NCBI GenBank assembly: GCA_963829845.1
Contig: CAWHKD010000017.1
Span: 1 to 64,000 of the forward strand
DNA length: 64,000 nucleotides
Reading direction: 5' to 3'
Source: Gaiellasilicea sp963829845
Lineage (GTDB): Bacteria; Actinomycetota; Thermoleophilia; Gaiellales; Gaiellaceae
The first letter of the stretch is position 1; each line of letters opens with the position of its first letter. The translations under genes were made by a program, and so were the position numbers. This document shows, one piece after another, positions 17,279 to 25,203 of this stretch. The notes beneath the pieces are model-generated. The model was not told the origin of the DNA. It did not search any database and worked only from the letters and a program-made list of their open reading frames with translations.

Positions 17279-17352
17279 AGCGGATGATGGGACTCGAACC
17301 CACGACCTTCTGCATGGCAAGCAGACGCTCTAGCCAACTGAGCTACATCCGC
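17279..17352 (-). tRNA. tRNA-Gly (GCC)
   Basis: Acceptor GCGGATG pairs with CATCCGC. D arm GCTCAGTTGG, anticodon stem TCTGC/GCAGA with loop TTGCCAT, anticodon GCC, and T arm GTGGGTTCGAGTCCCAT are all present. Discriminator U. An intrinsic terminator follows. Its 3' half is duplicated at 12462-12501. Confidence 0.95.
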
Positions 17353-17395
17353 GTGGGCGGCCAGTATAGCCGCGGTCGCGGGATCCTCGAACGCC

Positions 17396-17797
17396 TCAGC
17401 CGGCTGCGTCGAGCGCTTCGTTGACGAGCTGATCGGCGAGCTTGTTGTGCTCGCGCCGCACGGCCGTGTAACGGACGGCCCCGAGCTCGCGCCCGAGCCG
17501 GCCGGCGCGGAGCGAGAGCTCGCGGAGGGCCTCGTTCTTGACCCGGTACTCGCCGCGCATCTGCTTGACCATGAGCTCCGAGTCCGAGATCACGTCGAGC
17601 TCGTCGACACCGAGCTCGACCGCCTTCTCGAGACCAGCGATCAGGGCGCTGTACTCGGCCACGTTGTTGGTGGCGACGCCCATCGCCTCGCCGTGGGCCG
17701 CGACGACCTCCCCGTGCTCGTCCTCGAGCACGTAGGCGTAGGCAGCCGGCCCGGGGTTGCCGCGAGCGCCGCCGTCAGTGAACAGCCGCCCTCTCAC
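17396..17797 (-). CDS. rnhA: Ribonuclease HI-family protein
   Basis: A 133-residue RNase H fold from GTG 17797. The acidic metal-binding residues are visible: Asp in LFTDGGARGNPGPA, Glu in NNVAEYSALIAGL, Asp in DVISDSELMVKQM, and a final Asp in KLADQLVNEALD. It degrades the RNA strand of RNA/DNA hybrids. Its short length and the V-x-TNNVAEY pattern match the RNase HI domain type found in actinobacteria (as in the N-terminal domain of mycobacterial Rv2228c). It follows the aldehyde dehydrogenase gene by 7 bases, so they are co-transcribed, probably without functional link. Confidence 0.88.
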   Translation of the reverse strand: MRGRLFTDGGARGNPGPAAYAYVLEDEHGEVVAAHGEAMGVATNNVAEYSALIAGLEKAVELGVDELDVISDSELMVKQMRGEYRVKNEALRELSLRAGRLGRELGAVRYTAVRREHNKLADQLVNEALDAAG

Positions 17798-17804
17798 TAA
17801 TCGG

Positions 17805-19313
17805 TTAGGACGCCGGCTGCTCGACGTTGTCGATCTGCGCCCGCTGCAGCTTGCCGGAGTAGTCGACGTAGACGGACTTCCACTCCGTGAAGACGTCGAG
17901 CGCCGCCTGGCCGGCCTCGCGGTGGCCATTGCCCGTGTCCTTGGTGCCGCCGAAGGGGAGATGCACCTCGGCGCCGGTCGTGCCGGCGTTGATGTAGGTG
18001 ATTCCCGTCTGGAGGTCGCGCATGGCACGGAACGCCTTGTTCACGTCGCGGGTGAAGATCGAGGACGAGAGCCCGTACCTGATCCCGTTGGTCACTTTGA
18101 TCGCCTCGTCGAAGCTCTTGACCGGGATCAGCGCGGTCGTCGGGCCGAAGATCTCCTCCTGCGCGATCCGCATCTGCGGGTCGACGTCGGCGAAGATGGT
18201 GGGCCGGTAGAAGAAACCCTTGCCGAGATCGCCGTCTGTCGCCTGCTCGCCGCCGGTGAGGAGCTTGGCGCCTTCGTCGGAGCCGATCCCGGTGTACGAG
18301 TGGATCTTCTCGAGCGCCTCGCGGTTGATCACAGGACCGAGGTCGGTTTCGGGGTCCCAGCCGGGGCCGATCGTCATCTGCTCGGCCCGCGCCACGAGGC
18401 GCTTCTGCAGCTCTCCGTAAACCGTCTCGTGCACGATCACCCGGCTCGCCGCGGTGCAGCGCTGGCCCGACGTGCCGAACGCCGACCAGAGAATCCCTTC
18501 GACGGCGAGCTCGAGGTCGGCGTCGTCCATGACGATGATCCCGTTCTTGCCGCCGAGCTCGAGGTGGACGTGCTTGAGCCCGTCCGCGCCGGCCTTCGTG
18601 ACGGCGATGCCGGTCTCGCGCGAGCCCGTGAACGTGATGATCGGGACGTCGGGGTGGCTGACGAGCCGCTCGCCCGCCTCCTCGCCGAAGCCGTGGACGA
18701 GATTGACGGCGCCGTCCGGGAGTCCCGCTTCGCCGAGCAGCTCGATGAAGCGCTCCGCCAGCAAGGGCGTGTCCTCGGCGGGCTTGAGCACGACGGTGTT
18801 GCCCGCGACGAGCGCGGGCGCGAGCTTCCAGGCGGGGATCGCGATTGGGAAGTTCCACGGCGTGATCGCGCCGACGACGCCGACGGGCATCCGCACGGAC
18901 ATCTGGAACTTGTCGCGCAGCTCCGACGGGGTCGTGTGGCCGAAGAGTCGGCGGCCCTCGCCGGCCATGTAGATCGACATGTCGATCGCTTCCTGCACGT
19001 CGCCGCCGGCCTCCGCGAGCACCTTGCCCATCTCGCGGCTCATCAGCTCGGTCAGCTCGTCCTTCTGCTCCTCCAGCAGGCGAGCGAAGCGGAAGAGCAC
19101 GTTGCCGCGCTCGGGAGCCGGGACGAGGCGCCACTCTTCAAAGGCCGCCTTCGCCGCAGCGACGGCGCGGTCGACGTCCTCAGCGGTCGAGCGGGGGAAC
19201 GTTCCAAGCGTTTCGCCGGTGGCCGGTACCTTCGACTCGAACGTCTCGCCGGAGGCGGCGTCCGTCCACTTACCGCCGACGTAGTTCTTGAACGCCTCAG
19301 CTGCGACCGCCAT
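17805..19313 (-). CDS. NAD(P)-dependent aldehyde dehydrogenase
   Basis: A 502-residue ALDH superfamily enzyme oxidising an aldehyde or semialdehyde to the acid. The catalytic Glu252 is in LELGGKN and Cys286 in GTSGQRCTAAS; the fold signature TPWNFPIAIPAWK and the C-terminal LPFGGTKDTGNGHREAG are present. The length is normal. The substrate cannot be told from sequence; the general style is that of the semialdehyde-type ALDHs. It is divergent from a small membrane-anchored protein and upstream of the RNase HI gene. Confidence 0.9.
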   Translation of the reverse strand: MAVAAEAFKNYVGGKWTDAASGETFESKVPATGETLGTFPRSTAEDVDRAVAAAKAAFEEWRLVPAPERGNVLFRFARLLEEQKDELTELMSREMGKVLAEAGGDVQEAIDMSIYMAGEGRRLFGHTTPSELRDKFQMSVRMPVGVVGAITPWNFPIAIPAWKLAPALVAGNTVVLKPAEDTPLLAERFIELLGEAGLPDGAVNLVHGFGEEAGERLVSHPDVPIITFTGSRETGIAVTKAGADGLKHVHLELGGKNGIIVMDDADLELAVEGILWSAFGTSGQRCTAASRVIVHETVYGELQKRLVARAEQMTIGPGWDPETDLGPVINREALEKIHSYTGIGSDEGAKLLTGGEQATDGDLGKGFFYRPTIFADVDPQMRIAQEEIFGPTTALIPVKSFDEAIKVTNGIRYGLSSSIFTRDVNKAFRAMRDLQTGITYINAGTTGAEVHLPFGGTKDTGNGHREAGQAALDVFTEWKSVYVDYSGKLQRAQIDNVEQPAS

Positions 19314-19348
19314 CTCGGGCCGCAGTGTAGTCAGTAGTGTCGGGGACG

Positions 19349-19843
19349 ATGCGGATCCTGCTCGTCGCGGGGAGTGTCGCTATTGCGGTGCTGGTCGCCG
19401 TGGTCGTCATCGGCCTGCGCCTCACCCGCGACGACGAGCCGGACTGGTCGGGACAGGCGACCGCTGCGTGCGAGCAAGCGCTCGGCCGCGGGCGGCAACT
19501 CGCCGCGGCTGGCGCGGCGATCACGCCGTTGGAGCGGCGTGTGGTGGAGGTCTTCGGGGGCGCTACCGAGATCGAGGCGGACATGCTCGCCGAGCTCGAG
19601 GCGCTCCCCCGTCCGTCTGCGGACGAGGAGGAGATCGTTCAGACGCTCACCGTCGTCGCCGAGTCGCATCAGGGCGACCTCGCCTTGCTCGCGAAGTTGC
19701 GCCGGAGCTTCGACCAGCAGCTCTTCGAGCGCCGCGTCAACGAGACGATCCCCGTGCTGGCCGACCTGCGCGCGCGCTTCACCGCGCTCGGCGCGACGGG
19801 CTGCGTCAGCTACTACGACCCGAACTCCTACGGCCCAGGCTGA
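19349..19843 (+). CDS. Membrane-anchored extracytoplasmic protein
   Basis: A 164-residue protein from ATG 19349 with one N-terminal membrane segment (about 2-22, ILLVAGSVAIAVLVAVVVIG). An extracytoplasmic, mostly helical domain follows, with two cysteines (TAACEQAL and ATGCVSYYD). The pattern (EALPRPSADEEEIVQTL, QRRVNETIPVLADLR-like helices) suggests a four-helix bundle. The stop abuts the stop of the convergent protease gene. No family recognised. Confidence 0.65.
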   Translation: MRILLVAGSVAIAVLVAVVVIGLRLTRDDEPDWSGQATAACEQALGRGRQLAAAGAAITPLERRVVEVFGGATEIEADMLAELEALPRPSADEEEIVQTLTVVAESHQGDLALLAKLRRSFDQQLFERRVNETIPVLADLRARFTALGATGCVSYYDPNSYGPG

Positions 19844-20635
19844 TCAGCAGCGCCGGAGCGAACCGCAGATGCGGGTGATCGGAACCGCGAAGTTGAGGTT
19901 CTCGCCGCCGCCGGCGACGAGGACGCCGACGACGCGGCCCTTCCGGTCGACCGCCGGCCCGCCCGAGTTGCCGGGATTCGCGGCAGCGTCAGTCTGGATC
20001 TCCTTTGGTCGCACGCGGCTGACGACGCCGCTCGTGACCGTGCCGCCGAGCCCGTAGGGGCTGCCGACGAGGAGCAGCGCGTCACCGACGCGCGGCCTGT
20101 TCGCGCGGGGCGTCTGCCATAGCGGCTTGGCGCCGACCGGCTTCCCGTCCACCCGGAGCACCGCGAGATCGCGTGTCCGGTCGCGGCCGACCACCTCGGC
20201 GCGCCACGAACCGGTGTTCCGCTCGAGCAGCACCTGCTGACCGACCTCCGCGACGACATGGGCGGCCGTCACGACGTAGAGCTGGCCGTCCGACGTCCAG
20301 CCGGCGAAGCCCGCCCCGAGGCCCTCGTCGGTCTTGACTGTGAAGACGCTCTTGAGCACGCGGGCCGCGAGAGGGGCGATGCCCTGGTCCTTCTCACGCA
20401 GCTTCCCCTCGGACGTCTTCAGCCGGCCGGAAAGTTCCTGGTCGGAGAGGCGGAACTCTTCCAGCCGGCCCTCGAGCTCGCGCACGTCGGTCTCGAGCAG
20501 GTCGACCTGCATGCTCTGCTCGCGAACCGAGGCGACGGCGAACAGGGAGATCCCGACCGCGGCGACGACGGCGAGGCCCGCGATCACGAGTGGCAGCGAA
20601 ATCGACCGGCGGCCCCCGTAGTCGTCGTAAGACAT
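19844..20635 (-). CDS. Membrane-anchored trypsin-like serine protease
   Basis: A 263-residue HtrA-like protease. An N-terminal membrane segment (about 13-36) is followed by a heptad-rich coiled coil (about 40-85). The trypsin-like domain has the triad His126 (VVTAAHVV), Asp156 (RDLAVLRV) and Ser224 (PGNSGGP). No PDZ domain follows, unlike DegP/HtrA. It acts outside the membrane, probably in envelope quality control or signalling. The coiled coil may drive oligomerisation. Confidence 0.85.
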   Translation of the reverse strand: MSYDDYGGRRSISLPLVIAGLAVVAAVGISLFAVASVREQSMQVDLLETDVRELEGRLEEFRLSDQELSGRLKTSEGKLREKDQGIAPLAARVLKSVFTVKTDEGLGAGFAGWTSDGQLYVVTAAHVVAEVGQQVLLERNTGSWRAEVVGRDRTRDLAVLRVDGKPVGAKPLWQTPRANRPRVGDALLLVGSPYGLGGTVTSGVVSRVRPKEIQTDAAANPGNSGGPAVDRKGRVVGVLVAGGGENLNFAVPITRICGSLRRC

Positions 20636-20689
20636 ACGACGAATCTCGGCCGACCGGCGCTCTCGGCCGTCCCCCGAACGAGGGATGCG

Positions 20690-20911
20690 CTACTCGGTGG
20701 TGAGGTTGTCGGTCTCCGGGAACGTCCCCGGGATCCGCGCGCGCCGCCGGTCGCGAATCTCGCGCTTGCCGCCGTACACGCGGCCGTTCCGCCGGTCTTC
20801 GCCCTGGCGCCGATCCATGATCACCGTCACGTTGGGGTTGTCCTTGTAGTACTCGACCATCTTGTCGTAGAGGTCGTCCTCGAGATCGCGCGGGATCACG
20901 CAATAGATCAT
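20690..20911 (-). CDS. Small conserved actinobacterial protein
   Basis: A 73-residue soluble protein: MIYCVIPRDLEDDLYDKM, then VTVIMDRRQGEDRRNG and a very basic end. The alternating hydrophobic start and MDRR..EDRR motif occur in short hypothetical proteins of related actinobacteria, as far as I can recall. No function known. It lies between the protease and the LysE-type exporter on the same strand. Confidence 0.7.
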   Translation of the reverse strand: MIYCVIPRDLEDDLYDKMVEYYKDNPNVTVIMDRRQGEDRRNGRVYGGKREIRDRRRARIPGTFPETDNLTTE

Positions 20912-20954
20912 GCTCGCAGTCTACGAACCTGAGCGGTCGGCGCCAGACCCCTTT

Positions 20955-21584
20955 CTAGTGACGTTTCGCCGCGGCCGTGAGTGCACCCAGACCGACGAAG
21001 ACCGAGCCCGAGACGTACCGCTGCACCGACAGGAAACTGCGGTTGCCGCGCAGATGCTCGGAGGCGGTGCCCGCCGCCAGTGCCCAGAGGCTGTCGCTGA
21101 CGACGGCGATGACGACGAAAACGAGTCCGAGAACCGCGATCTGCAGCCCGGTTGCGCCCTGTTCGGGGTCGACGAACTGCGGCAGGAACGCGAAGAAGAA
21201 GAGCGCCGTCTTCGGGTTGAGCACGTTCACGATCACGCCCTGGCCGAAGCGGCGGCGGAGGCGCCGCTCACCCGGCGCGGTCGCCGGCTGTTCGTCACGC
21301 CGCCTGAAGATCGTCCAGAGACCCATGCAGATCAGATAGAGCGCGCCGGCGTACTTGATCACGTTGAACGCCGTCGCCGAAGAGACCAGGATCGAGGACA
21401 GGCCGATCGCGGCGGCGAGGACATGGACGAGTCCGCCGACGGCGATCCCGAGCGCGGACACGAAGCCGGCCAGCCTGCCGCGGTCGAGGCTCTGAGAGAC
21501 GATGTAGAGCACGGCGGGACCGGGCACGACGATCAACGCGAGCGCCGCCGCGCTGAAGACGAGCAGGGTCGCCGGGTCGGGCAC
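20955..21584 (-). CDS. LysE/RhtB-family amino acid exporter
   Basis: A 209-residue integral membrane protein with about six hydrophobic segments. The family hallmark near the N-terminus is present (LALIVVPGPAVLYIVSQSL), as is GVIVNVLNPKTALFFFAFLP in the middle. These proteins export amino acids or their derivatives using the proton gradient. The start is GTG 21584, four bases after the stop of the upstream zinc-ribbon gene, so they are co-transcribed. The substrate is not predictable. Confidence 0.88.
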   Translation of the reverse strand: MPDPATLLVFSAAALALIVVPGPAVLYIVSQSLDRGRLAGFVSALGIAVGGLVHVLAAAIGLSSILVSSATAFNVIKYAGALYLICMGLWTIFRRRDEQPATAPGERRLRRRFGQGVIVNVLNPKTALFFFAFLPQFVDPEQGATGLQIAVLGLVFVVIAVVSDSLWALAAGTASEHLRGNRSFLSVQRYVSGSVFVGLGALTAAAKRH

Positions 21585-21588
21585 GAGG

Positions 21589-22200
21589 TCAGACTCTGGC
21601 GATGTCGGGCATCAAGCGGCCGTCGCCGGCGAGGTGCGCGTTCCAGTCCTGGAAGCCCGCATCGAGCTCCTCCAGGTCGTGACCGCGCTCGACGACCCGG
21701 ACCGGCTGGGCCGCGTCCGGCGAGACCCGGTACTGATACCAGGAGATCTCCCATGCGACCGTCACGACCATCTCGCCGCTGACGCCGGAGAGCGGCACGA
21801 TCGACGACTTCGGCGCGCCCAGGCTCTTCGCCACGCCGGCGACCGTGCGCCGGTACGCGCTCGCGTTGAAGAGGTCGGCCGCCTCGACCACGGCGAGCTC
21901 GGGCTCGGAGAGGCGGCGCAGGATCGGCTCGTCGGCGACGGGCGCCTCCTCGGCCCGGCGGCTTCCTCCGAGCAGACCCGCCCAGCGGCTCTTGCGCCGT
22001 CGCGCGTCGAACGGAACCGTCGGCAGCGATGGGCTCCCCTCCCGCATCCAACCGTGTTCCTGGGCGATCTCCGCACAGAGCGGACAGACGTCGACGTACT
22101 CGCCTCCACCGGGCGAGAACCGGAGCGCATGCTCGCCCATCAGCAGCGAGCGTTCGCAGATCGCGCAGGTGCGCGTTACGGCTGAACGCGTCACACGCAT
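21589..22200 (-). CDS. Zinc-ribbon protein of unknown function
   Basis: A 203-residue protein with an N-terminal zinc-ribbon-like region: TCAICERSLLMGEHALRF, then YVDVCPLCAEIAQEHGW (two CxxC pairs). A linker follows, then a conserved C-terminal domain (FNASAYRRTVAGVAKSLGAP, VAWEISWYQYRV). It appears to be a soluble DNA- or RNA-associated protein, but I know no function. It heads a two-gene operon with the exporter and is divergent from padR; the two starts are 66 bases apart. Confidence 0.65.
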   Translation of the reverse strand: MRVTRSAVTRTCAICERSLLMGEHALRFSPGGGEYVDVCPLCAEIAQEHGWMREGSPSLPTVPFDARRRKSRWAGLLGGSRRAEEAPVADEPILRRLSEPELAVVEAADLFNASAYRRTVAGVAKSLGAPKSSIVPLSGVSGEMVVTVAWEISWYQYRVSPDAAQPVRVVERGHDLEELDAGFQDWNAHLAGDGRLMPDIARV

Positions 22201-22251
22201 CCCGGCGACCGTAGCAAACGAATCGAGTTATCCACAGGGCTGCATTTTGCT

Positions 22252-22268
22252 ATATGTAACTCACATAT
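22252..22268 (+). promoter_or_regulatory. Palindromic operator at the padR start
   Basis: ATATGT (22252-22257) and ACATAT (22263-22268) are perfect inverted halves with a 5-base spacer, in the style of PadR operators. The right half overlaps the ATG of the padR gene at 22267, fitting self-repression. Confidence 0.6.
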
Positions 22269-22638
22269 GTATCGACGACGCGGATGGCACGGACGAGGTG
22301 GGCGAATCGAGCGGTTCCAGGTCGCCGCGCTGCTGCTGCTGCTCCGCGAGCGCCCCGCCCACGGCTACGACCTGCTCGAGCGGCTGCCCTCGGTGCTCGG
22401 CGACGAACGGATCGACGTCGGCAACCTCTACCGCGTGCTCCGAAGGCTCGAGGAGCAAGGGCTCGTCAGCAGCGAGTGGGACGAGTCCGTCCCCGGTCCT
22501 GCCAAGCGCACCTACGACCTGACCGATGCGGGCGGCGAGGCGCTCGAACGCTGGGCTGCGTCGCTCGCGGAGACCCGCGACCGGATCGACCGTTTTCTCC
22601 AGCGACATCGGGAACCAGGTTCACCTGGCTCCGTTTAG
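22267..22638 (+). CDS. PadR-family transcriptional regulator
   Basis: A 123-residue winged-helix regulator: FQVAALLLLLRERPAHGYDL, then NLYRVLRRLEEQGLVSSEW and KRTYDLTDAGGEALERW, the standard PadR signature. The C-terminal helix (about 95-115) should form the dimer. PadR proteins sense small ligands or stress. A perfect inverted repeat overlaps the start codon, so it likely represses itself. A small coiled-coil gene follows on the same strand, a frequent partner arrangement. Confidence 0.9.
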   Translation: MYRRRGWHGRGGRIERFQVAALLLLLRERPAHGYDLLERLPSVLGDERIDVGNLYRVLRRLEEQGLVSSEWDESVPGPAKRTYDLTDAGGEALERWAASLAETRDRIDRFLQRHREPGSPGSV

Positions 22639-22679
22639 GGATCTTCGCCGGGGCGGCGGGCTTTCTGCCCGTCTCGCCG
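22626..22679 (+). repeat. REP-like hairpin element, copy A
   Basis: TGGCTCCGTTTAGGGATCTT followed by an imperfect GC hairpin (GGCGGCGGG...CCCGTCTCGCC). It shares the TGGCTCC..T..AGGG.TCTTCGC core with copies at 22911 and 23011. It covers the 3' end of padR. Confidence 0.6.
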
Positions 22680-22706
22680 CTGGCGCCAAAAGGAGAGGAG
22701 GTGACC

Positions 22707-22901
22707 ATGCATCACCGCAGATTTCACCGCCGGCGCCCGCCGCTCGGCGCGCGCTTCTACGCGAGCGAGAACGTGCTCGGGCGGCTGGACGAGTACCAGC
22801 GCGACCTCGAGCAGGAGCTCGCTGACGTGACGGAGCTGATCAAGCGGCTCCGCGAAGGCGAGACCGCGACTCAAAGCCAGACCGAACCGCAGACGATCTA
22901 G
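22707..22901 (+). CDS. Small coiled-coil protein next to PadR
   Basis: A 64-residue protein with a very basic, histidine-rich start (MHHRRFHRRRPP) followed by a heptad-rich helix (ENVLGRLDEYQRDLEQELAD and VTELIKRLREG). The ribosome site AGGAGAGGAGG (22691-22701) is strong. An in-frame GTG at 22701 is possible. Such short coiled-coil proteins often sit beside padR genes. Function unknown; possibly a partner of the regulator or a metal-binding peptide. Confidence 0.65.
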   Translation: MHHRRFHRRRPPLGARFYASENVLGRLDEYQRDLEQELADVTELIKRLREGETATQSQTEPQTI

Positions 22902-22910
22902 CTCACCCCA

Positions 22911-22980
22911 AGCCACGCCGCAGGCATGGCTCCTTCAGGGATTCTCGCGCTTGAGGATCCGCTGCTGCGGATCCTCAAGC
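22911..22980. repeat. REP-like hairpin element, copy B
   Basis: The core AGCCACGCCGCAGGCATGGC is itself a near-palindrome. It is followed by CTTCAGGGATTCTCGC and then a perfect 14 bp hairpin (22949-22962 with 22967-22980, loop TGCT). Confidence 0.7.
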
Positions 22981-23010
22981 TGCGGGCAAACTCAGTGAGA
23001 AAACGCCCGG

Positions 23011-23076
23011 AGCCACGCCGTAGGCATGGCTCCCTTCAGGGGTCTTCGCGTTGGGGCGGGCTTTGCCCGCCCCAAC
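23011..23076. repeat. REP-like hairpin element, copy C / terminator
   Basis: The same core as copy B with one base changed (CGTAGG), then TTCAGGGGTCTTCGC and a perfect 11 bp hairpin (23050-23060 with 23066-23076). It lies 9 bases after the stop of the EF-G-like gene, so it may also end that transcript. Confidence 0.7.
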
Positions 23077-23085
23077 TTGCGGAAT

Positions 23086-25140
23086 TCAATGAGCGGCCGC
23101 GGCCTCTCGCTCGCGCCTCGTGTCCTCGATCACACGCTGGGCGACGTGCGACGGGACCTCCTCGTAGCGGAGGAAGTGCATCGAGTAGTCGCCGCGACCG
23201 CCGGTGATCGAGGTCAGCGTCTGCAGGTAAGTCAGCATCTCCGCCATCGGCACCTCGGCCTTGATCGTCGTCATCCCCGAGGCCGGCTCCATCCCGTGCA
23301 GGCGACCGCGGCGGGAGTTGAGATCGCCGTTGACCGCGCCGACTGCCTCGTCGGGAACTGTGACCTCGAGCTCCATGATCGGCTCGAGCAGCACAGGCTC
23401 CGCTTTCGTGTACGCCTCCTTGAAGGCCATCGAGCCGGCGATCTTGAACGCCATCTCCGAGGAGTCGACCGTGTGGTAGGAACCGTCCACGAGCAGGACG
23501 CGGATGCCCTGCACGGGCGCGCCGGCGAGCTCGCCGTGGTGCATCGCTTCCTGGATCCCCTTGTCGACGGCGGGCCGGAAGCTCTGAGGGATCACGCCGC
23601 CGACGATCTTGTCGACGAACTCATAGCCGACGTTCCCCTCGATCGGCTCGAGCACGATCGTGCAGTCGCCGAACTGCCCACGGCCGCCGGTCTGCTTCTT
23701 GTAGCGCGCGTGCGAGCGGGACTCCTTGCGGATCGTCTCCAGGTACGGCACGCGGGGCGGGTGCAGCTCGACGTCGACGCCGAAGCGGCGCTTGGCGCGC
23801 TCGAGTGCGACCTCGACGTGCATCTGGCTCATCCCGGAGAGGATCTCCTCCCCTGTCTGCTGGTCCCGGTGCAGGTGGAGCGTCGGATCCTCCTCGCCGA
23901 GGCGCCTGATCGCCTGCGCCACCTTCTCCTCGTCGCCCTTCGACTTCGGCGTGATCGCGAAGCTCATCACCGGCTCGGGGAAGCCGATCTCCGGCACGTC
24001 GGTCGCGACTTCCTTGTCGAGCAGCAGGTCGCCGGTCTGCACCTCCTTCAGCTTGGCGACGGCGCCGATGTCGCCGGGGCCGAACTCCTGGGCGGGAATG
24101 TGCTCCTTGCCCTGTTGGAAGAGGAGTGAGCCCATTCGCTCCTTCGCGTGCGTGCGCGCGTCGACCAGCGTCTGGTCGGGTCGTACCGATCCCTGGAGGA
24201 CGCGGAAGAGGTTGATCCGGCCCGCGAACGGGTCGGCGATCGTCTTGAAGACGAATGCGGCCGTCTCGGCGCCCTCGATGTGAGTGATCGAGCCGGCCTT
24301 TGCAGGCGACGGCACGCCCTCGACGATCAGGTCGAGCAGGGCGTGCGTGCCGAGGTTCTTCGTCGCCACTCCGCAGGCCACCGGGAAAACCTCACCGCGG
24401 GTGACCGCATCCTTGAGTGCGTGCGCGACCTCCTCGACGCCGAGCTCCTCGCCCTCGAGGTACTTCTCCATCAACGTCTCGTCGGTCTGGACGACCTCGT
24501 CGAGCAGCTTCTCGCGGTACTCGTGAACGAGGCCCGCGAGCTCGTCCGGGATCGGCCCAGGCTCGGGCTCCGTGTCACCGTCGGGGCTCGCGTAGCTGCA
24601 CATGTGGAGGATGTCGACGATGCCGGTCAGCTCGTGTTCGGAGCCGATCGGTAGCTGCACGGCGACGCAGCGCGGTGAGAGTTGCTCCTGCATCTGGCCG
24701 AGCGCGCGGAAGAAGTCGGCGCGCTCGCGGTCGAGCATGTTGACGAAGAGGACGCGTGCGATCCCGAGCTCGTCGGCGCGCTTCCAGACCCTCGCTGTCC
24801 CGACCTCGACGCCCATGACGCCGCTGAGGACGAACAACGCCCCCTCGACGACGCGCAGCGCGCAGCGCGCCTCGCCCTGGAAGCTCGGGTCGCCGGGTAC
24901 GTCGACGAGGTTCAGCTTGCGCCCCTGCCACTCCGCGTGCGTGAGAGAAAGCGCTATCGACATCTTGCGCTGCTGCTCGTCGTCGTCCCAATCCGCGACG
25001 GTCGAGCCCGCGTCGATCGTGCCGAGGCGGTTCGTCTCGCCCGCCTGGAAGAGCAGCGCCTCGACCAGCGAGGTCTTGCCCGTGCCTCGATGACCGACGA
25101 CGGCGACGTTGCGGATCTTGCCGGGCTCGAATGCGGGCAT
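23086..25140 (-). CDS. EF-G-like translation GTPase
   Basis: A 684-residue EF-G-type protein: G domain (1-275), domain II, domain III, domain IV (KKQTGGRGQFGDCTIVLEP) and domain V (ending near RRGRLHGMEP). The P-loop is GHRGTGKTSL. The switch II motif is DVPGD in place of DTPGH, so the usual catalytic histidine is missing. The G4 motif is NMLD instead of NKxD. It is therefore a divergent paralogue rather than the main fusA. Its role may be in ribosome rescue or growth control, as proposed for second EF-G genes. A GAGGAGGATCC ribosome site precedes the ATG. Confidence 0.85.
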   Translation of the reverse strand: MPAFEPGKIRNVAVVGHRGTGKTSLVEALLFQAGETNRLGTIDAGSTVADWDDDEQQRKMSIALSLTHAEWQGRKLNLVDVPGDPSFQGEARCALRVVEGALFVLSGVMGVEVGTARVWKRADELGIARVLFVNMLDRERADFFRALGQMQEQLSPRCVAVQLPIGSEHELTGIVDILHMCSYASPDGDTEPEPGPIPDELAGLVHEYREKLLDEVVQTDETLMEKYLEGEELGVEEVAHALKDAVTRGEVFPVACGVATKNLGTHALLDLIVEGVPSPAKAGSITHIEGAETAAFVFKTIADPFAGRINLFRVLQGSVRPDQTLVDARTHAKERMGSLLFQQGKEHIPAQEFGPGDIGAVAKLKEVQTGDLLLDKEVATDVPEIGFPEPVMSFAITPKSKGDEEKVAQAIRRLGEEDPTLHLHRDQQTGEEILSGMSQMHVEVALERAKRRFGVDVELHPPRVPYLETIRKESRSHARYKKQTGGRGQFGDCTIVLEPIEGNVGYEFVDKIVGGVIPQSFRPAVDKGIQEAMHHGELAGAPVQGIRVLLVDGSYHTVDSSEMAFKIAGSMAFKEAYTKAEPVLLEPIMELEVTVPDEAVGAVNGDLNSRRGRLHGMEPASGMTTIKAEVPMAEMLTYLQTLTSITGGRGDYSMHFLRYEEVPSHVAQRVIEDTRREREAAAAH

Positions 25141-25203
25141 GCGAACGGATCCTCCTCGGCTGGATGTCTCGGAGGAGCAATCCTAACGGGGCCTCGCCCT
25201 CGT

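Larger units (their letters stand above)
12462..17317. mobile_element. Putative integrated element at tRNA-Gly
   Basis: The segment lies between the partial tRNA copy (12462-12501) and the intact tRNA (17279-17352). It holds the BTAD regulator, a secreted esterase, a terminase-small-subunit-like gene and a small membrane protein. No integrase is visible, so the element is either a remnant or was mobilised in trans. The bounds are inferred only from the repeat. Confidence 0.5.

Noticed and set aside
23026..24129. Plus-strand open frame opposite the EF-G-like gene
   Set aside because: The opposite strand has a full set of EF-G domains; the plus frame has none.
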